The notes under the pieces: generated by a model
What the model saw: the letters and a program-made list of their open reading frames with translations, nothing else
Told to the model about the DNA's origin: nothing
The model's database searches: none
Part shown: in pieces, positions 50,405 through 53,199 of the stretch
Numbering within the stretch: position 1 is the first letter of the stretch
How the letters are laid out: each line of letters starts with the position of its first letter
Assembly: GCA_903885565.1 (NCBI GenBank)
Contig: CAISJI010000209.1
Coordinates: forward strand, 1 to 53,199
DNA: 53,199 nt
Origin: an uncultured Planctomycetaceae bacterium
Lineage (GTDB): Bacteria > Planctomycetota > Planctomycetia > Pirellulales > UBA1268
Reading direction: 5' to 3'
Made by a program: the position numbers and the translations under genes

Positions 50405-52894
50405 ATGACACGCTCTGCTGCTTGGGCCTGTGCGACGCTGCTCTGGTGTGGCCTTTGCTTTCCGCTGGTGGCGCCCGCGGAAGAATGGACCGATTGGCGC
50501 GGGCCGCTGGAAAATCGCCACGCAGCGGCTGATGGGGTCTATGTCGATTCCTTCGATCCCGAGAAAGGCACCAACATTCTCTGGAAGAACGAGGAAGCGG
50601 GGGGGATTTCGACGCCGGTGATCATGGCCGGCAAACTCTTCACGCTGGTGCGCCACAAGCCGGGCACGACCGAGGAAGCGGAGAAACTGCTCTGCATCGA
50701 TGCCACGACGGGCAAGAAGATCTGGGAAAATATCTTCAATGTCTATCTGTCGGACGTGCCTGCGGAACGCGTGGGCTGGTCGGCGGTGGTCTGCGATCCG
50801 GTCACCAACACGGTGTTTGCCCATGGCGTGTGTGGTGTCTTTACGGCTGTCGATGCCGCTACGGGCACCACCCGCTGGAGCCGCTCGCTGCATGAGGAGT
50901 TTGGGTTTCTCTCCACCTACGGCGGCCGCACGAATATCCCGGTGGTGTTTGAGGATCTGGTGATCGCCAGCGCCGTGGTGACCGGCTGGGGGGATACCGC
51001 CCGGCCCGCTCACCGCTTTCTGGGGATGGACGTCCGCACTGGCGAGGTGCGTTGGATGAACGGCACCAAAGAACTCCCCGAAGACACCACCTACAGCACC
51101 CCCTTCCTGGCAAAGCTGGGGGGCAACGCGAGCTTGGTGTTCGGCTCCAGCGACGGGAGCGTCTGGAATTTCCAGCCCCGCACCGGGAAGGCTGTCTGGA
51201 ATTTCAAGCTCTCCCGCCGCGGGCTCAATGTGGCGCCGCTGGTGGATGGAGAGACAGTCTACATCTCTCAGGCTGAGGAAAATCTCGACAACACCACGAT
51301 GGGCTCGGCCACCGCCTTCAACGGTGCGGCCGTGCCGGCCGCCACGCCCCCCGCAGCCCCCGCGCCCCCCGCTGGCACCCCACCCGCTGCGCCCGCTGGC
51401 ACTCCACCTGCTGCGCCCGCTGGCCCCAACACCGACATCACGGCCACCGCTGCCATCTGGCAGAAAAAGGGGATCATGGACGGCCGGGCCATGCCGGTTG
51501 TGCTCGGCGAACGGGTCTACTTCATCGACGATGGTGCCAAAGTGTATGTCTTCGACAAGGCCACCGGCGAGCCGGTCGGCAAGCCGCAGAAACTGCTCGG
51601 CACGATCGTGCGTGGCAGTCCGCTTGTGGCTGGAGGCAAGCTCTATGTCTGTTCCACCGGTGGCTGGCACGTGCTCAAGCCGACCCCCACCGGCGTTGCC
51701 TTTGTGAATCGGATGCGGCTCGACGAGCAGGATGAGGTGAGCGCCTCGCCGATTGCCTGGCAGGGACGGATCTACCTCACCACCGGCGCCCGGCTCTATT
51801 GCCTCGGTGCCGCAGATGCCGGTGCAGGCGCGAAGTCATCGACCACCACCCCTTCCCTGCCCCAGCGCATTGGCACCGAAACAGCCGGGCCACCGGGCGA
51901 GCCCACCTGGGTGCAGGTGGTGCCGGCGGAGTCACAGATCAAGGCTGGCGAAACGGTCCAACTCAAAGCGCGACTGTTTGATGCCGCTGGTCGGTTCGTC
52001 AAGGAGTCGGCGGCTGAATTCACTGCCACGGCAGGAACCATCGGTGCCGACGGCCGGTACACAGCTCCCGCCGATAAACATGCCGCAGCGGCCGTAACGG
52101 CCACAGTGGGCAAGCTCACCGGCAAAGCCCGCATCCGCTCCATGCCTCCGCTGCCGTGGAAGTTTGACTTCGAGGAGATTGCGTTGGACCCAGACCCCAA
52201 AGGGGGCCCGGCCCGCGGCGAACCGCCGCTCCCGTGGATCGGCATGCGGTACCGGCATGCGGTGCGTGAAGCCCACGGCTCCAAGTGCCTCGTGAAGGTG
52301 ACGACTATCCCGAAGGGGACCCGTTCACAGGGTTGGATCGGCCCGATCGACCTCCACGACTACCGGATGCAGGCTGATTTTCGCTCCGCCAAAACCGGCG
52401 TCGGCAAGCCGGGCGATCCCGCCACCGTCACCACCCCCACTCCCACCAGCGACGCAGACGCCTTCGCGAAAGCCTTTGGCAATCCGGCCGCTCTGGAGAT
52501 GGCCCGTATGCCCGACATGGGCCTCGTCGCGCAGCGTTACACCCTCGACCTGATGGGGGCCAGCCAACAGTTGCAACTGCGCACCTGGCCATCGCAGGTG
52601 GCCACCCACTTCTCCAAGACGATCCCCTTCGCTTGGGAGGCGGGCCGATGGTACACGATGGTGCTTGAGGCCCGCGCGCTCCCCGCTGCGCAGGGCAGCG
52701 GCGCTCTCCTCAGGGGCAAGGTCTGGCCACGGGGCGAACCAGAGCCCGCAGAGTGGACGATCGAAGCCACACACGCCGGCGGCAACCTCCAGGGCAGCCC
52801 CGGCTTTTTCGGCAATTCCAAGGACTCTGAGATTTATATCGACAACGTGTCGGTTTCCCCCCTTTCCTCCTCTTCCGGGTCAAAGCAGCCATGA
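50405..52894 (+). CDS. Exported PQQ-binding-like beta-propeller protein
   Basis: The product has 829 residues with an N-terminal signal (about 5-24, AAWACATLLWCGLCFPLVAP). The first blade begins WTDWRGPLENRHA and NILWKNEEAGGISTPVIMAG. PQQ-like blades continue with CIDATTGKKIWE, AVDAATGTTRWSRS, GMDVRTGEVRWMNGTK, NFQPRTGKAVWNFK, and VFDKATGEPVG. A Pro/Ala linker (about 312-342) interrupts the propeller. A beta-sandwich (about 500-580: QIKAGETVQLKARLFDAAGR) and a lectin-like or laminin-G-like C-terminal domain follow (about 590-820, with RYTLDLMGASQQLQLRTWPS and SEIYIDNVSVSPL). Family members occur in planctomycete surface or periplasmic complexes; a redox role is unproven. Its stop overlaps the next start by 4 bp. 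Confidence 0.88.
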   Translation: MTRSAAWACATLLWCGLCFPLVAPAEEWTDWRGPLENRHAAADGVYVDSFDPEKGTNILWKNEEAGGISTPVIMAGKLFTLVRHKPGTTEEAEKLLCIDATTGKKIWENIFNVYLSDVPAERVGWSAVVCDPVTNTVFAHGVCGVFTAVDAATGTTRWSRSLHEEFGFLSTYGGRTNIPVVFEDLVIASAVVTGWGDTARPAHRFLGMDVRTGEVRWMNGTKELPEDTTYSTPFLAKLGGNASLVFGSSDGSVWNFQPRTGKAVWNFKLSRRGLNVAPLVDGETVYISQAEENLDNTTMGSATAFNGAAVPAATPPAAPAPPAGTPPAAPAGTPPAAPAGPNTDITATAAIWQKKGIMDGRAMPVVLGERVYFIDDGAKVYVFDKATGEPVGKPQKLLGTIVRGSPLVAGGKLYVCSTGGWHVLKPTPTGVAFVNRMRLDEQDEVSASPIAWQGRIYLTTGARLYCLGAADAGAGAKSSTTTPSLPQRIGTETAGPPGEPTWVQVVPAESQIKAGETVQLKARLFDAAGRFVKESAAEFTATAGTIGADGRYTAPADKHAAAAVTATVGKLTGKARIRSMPPLPWKFDFEEIALDPDPKGGPARGEPPLPWIGMRYRHAVREAHGSKCLVKVTTIPKGTRSQGWIGPIDLHDYRMQADFRSAKTGVGKPGDPATVTTPTPTSDADAFAKAFGNPAALEMARMPDMGLVAQRYTLDLMGASQQLQLRTWPSQVATHFSKTIPFAWEAGRWYTMVLEARALPAAQGSGALLRGKVWPRGEPEPAEWTIEATHAGGNLQGSPGFFGNSKDSEIYIDNVSVSPLSSSSGSKQP
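51371..51418 (+). repeat. Two tandem 24-bp units inside the PQQ gene
   Basis: Two near-identical 24-bp units (each encoding AGTPPAAP) at 51371-51394 and 51395-51418 extend a Pro/Ala linker in the propeller. The two units differ only at third codon positions, as expected for replication slippage. Confidence 0.75.
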
Positions 52895-53199
52895 CGGTCA
52901 CATTTCGCTCCGCCTGCACCGGCCGCGCCTGTGCAACTGTTCTCCTGCTGTCGCTGGTGGCCTGTGTGCCAGAAAGGGCGCACGGGGAAACCGCCGCTGC
53001 CGCCCCGTCGCAGGATTGGAACCAGTGGGGTGGTTCGTCCACCCGCAACAACGCTCCCGCCAGCGGGCCGATGCCTGAGACCTGGGCGCCGGGCGATTTT
53101 GATATCGATTCCGGCGCCTGGAGCCCTGCTTCCAGCAGCAACATCGCCTGGGTGGCAGCCCTTGGCAGCCAGAGCTACGGCAATCCCGTGGTGGCCGGC
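52891..53199 (+). CDS. PQQ-binding-like beta-propeller protein, N-terminal part
   Basis: The ATG at 52891 overlaps the previous stop (ATGA), and 103 codons are visible before the window ends. A signal peptide (about 8-33, with ACATVLLLSLVACVPERAHG) leads to DWNQWGGSSTRNNAP, the PQQ-propeller start also used by the previous gene, then SNIAWVAALGSQSYGNPVVA, the first blade. It is a paralogue-like partner of the preceding gene and translationally coupled to it. The length and further domains are unknown. Confidence 0.85.
   Translation, partial: MTVTFRSACTGRACATVLLLSLVACVPERAHGETAAAAPSQDWNQWGGSSTRNNAPASGPMPETWAPGDFDIDSGAWSPASSSNIAWVAALGSQSYGNPVVAG

Overview
The window reads as a chromosome segment of a high-GC Planctomycetota bacterium, probably class Planctomycetia and possibly Pirellulales. 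The evidence is a DUF1559 pseudopilin, a BBP7-type outer-membrane barrel protein, a secreted protein with the planctomycete LEPR/LENR-type N-terminal motif, PQQ-type propeller proteins, a SUMF1-domain protein, and a RpoD with a long acidic N-terminus. I found no tRNA, rRNA, CRISPR array, phage or transposase gene. Most genes are ordinary chromosomal housekeeping or envelope genes.

Layout. 1-6.5 kb: the 3' end of dabA (inorganic carbon uptake), a secreted FG-GAP/FKBP protein, a BBP7 barrel, a histone-deacetylase-like hydrolase with a methyltransferase, and a beta-carbonic anhydrase remnant. 6.7-13.1 kb: a sulfur-uptake block made of an SLC13/TrkA_C permease, then cysP-cysT-cysW-cysA-yezD behind a clear promoter with an inverted repeat at its start site. 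13.6-18.8 kb: DUF1559 pseudopilin, a polytopic membrane protein, a HEAT-repeat protein and a GspF-like protein. 19-23.7 kb: tyrA-purL-purQ. 23.8-28.5 kb: planctomycete-type hypothetical genes (SAF domain, vWA domain, zinc ribbon) and a quinone-oxidoreductase-like gene. 29-31.7 kb: rpoD and cysC. 31.7-41.5 kb: a PDZ protein, YgiQ radical SAM protein, an NHL-repeat protein with an O-antigen-ligase-like protein, a GNAT enzyme and a sugar-nucleotide epimerase-like gene. 41.6-46 kb: a response regulator convergent with a histidine kinase-purH-trpC set. 46.2-53.2 kb: small conserved hypotheticals, smpB, a SUMF1-domain protein and two overlapping PQQ-propeller genes, the last cut by the window end.

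The most unusual signal is not a gene. It is a dispersed intergenic element present in at least seven substantial copies plus fragments. Module A has three consecutive hairpins (H1, H2, H3) whose loops are nearly constant while their stems change by compensatory substitutions. Module B is about 60-95 bp, exists in two subtypes and usually follows module A. All substantial copies lie 3' of a gene and in its sense orientation, and five of the six B copies sit between convergent genes. One copy provides the apparent start codon of the BBP7 gene, and a fragment overlaps the stop codon of the oxidoreductase gene. I could not match the element to a described family from memory. A second candidate is a promoter-driven, structured, non-coding stretch at 47.64-47.84 kb.

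All calls rest on reading the sequence and its translations. No database search was possible. Start codons were moved inward from the longest frames where a ribosome-binding site, signal peptide or family N-terminus indicated it.
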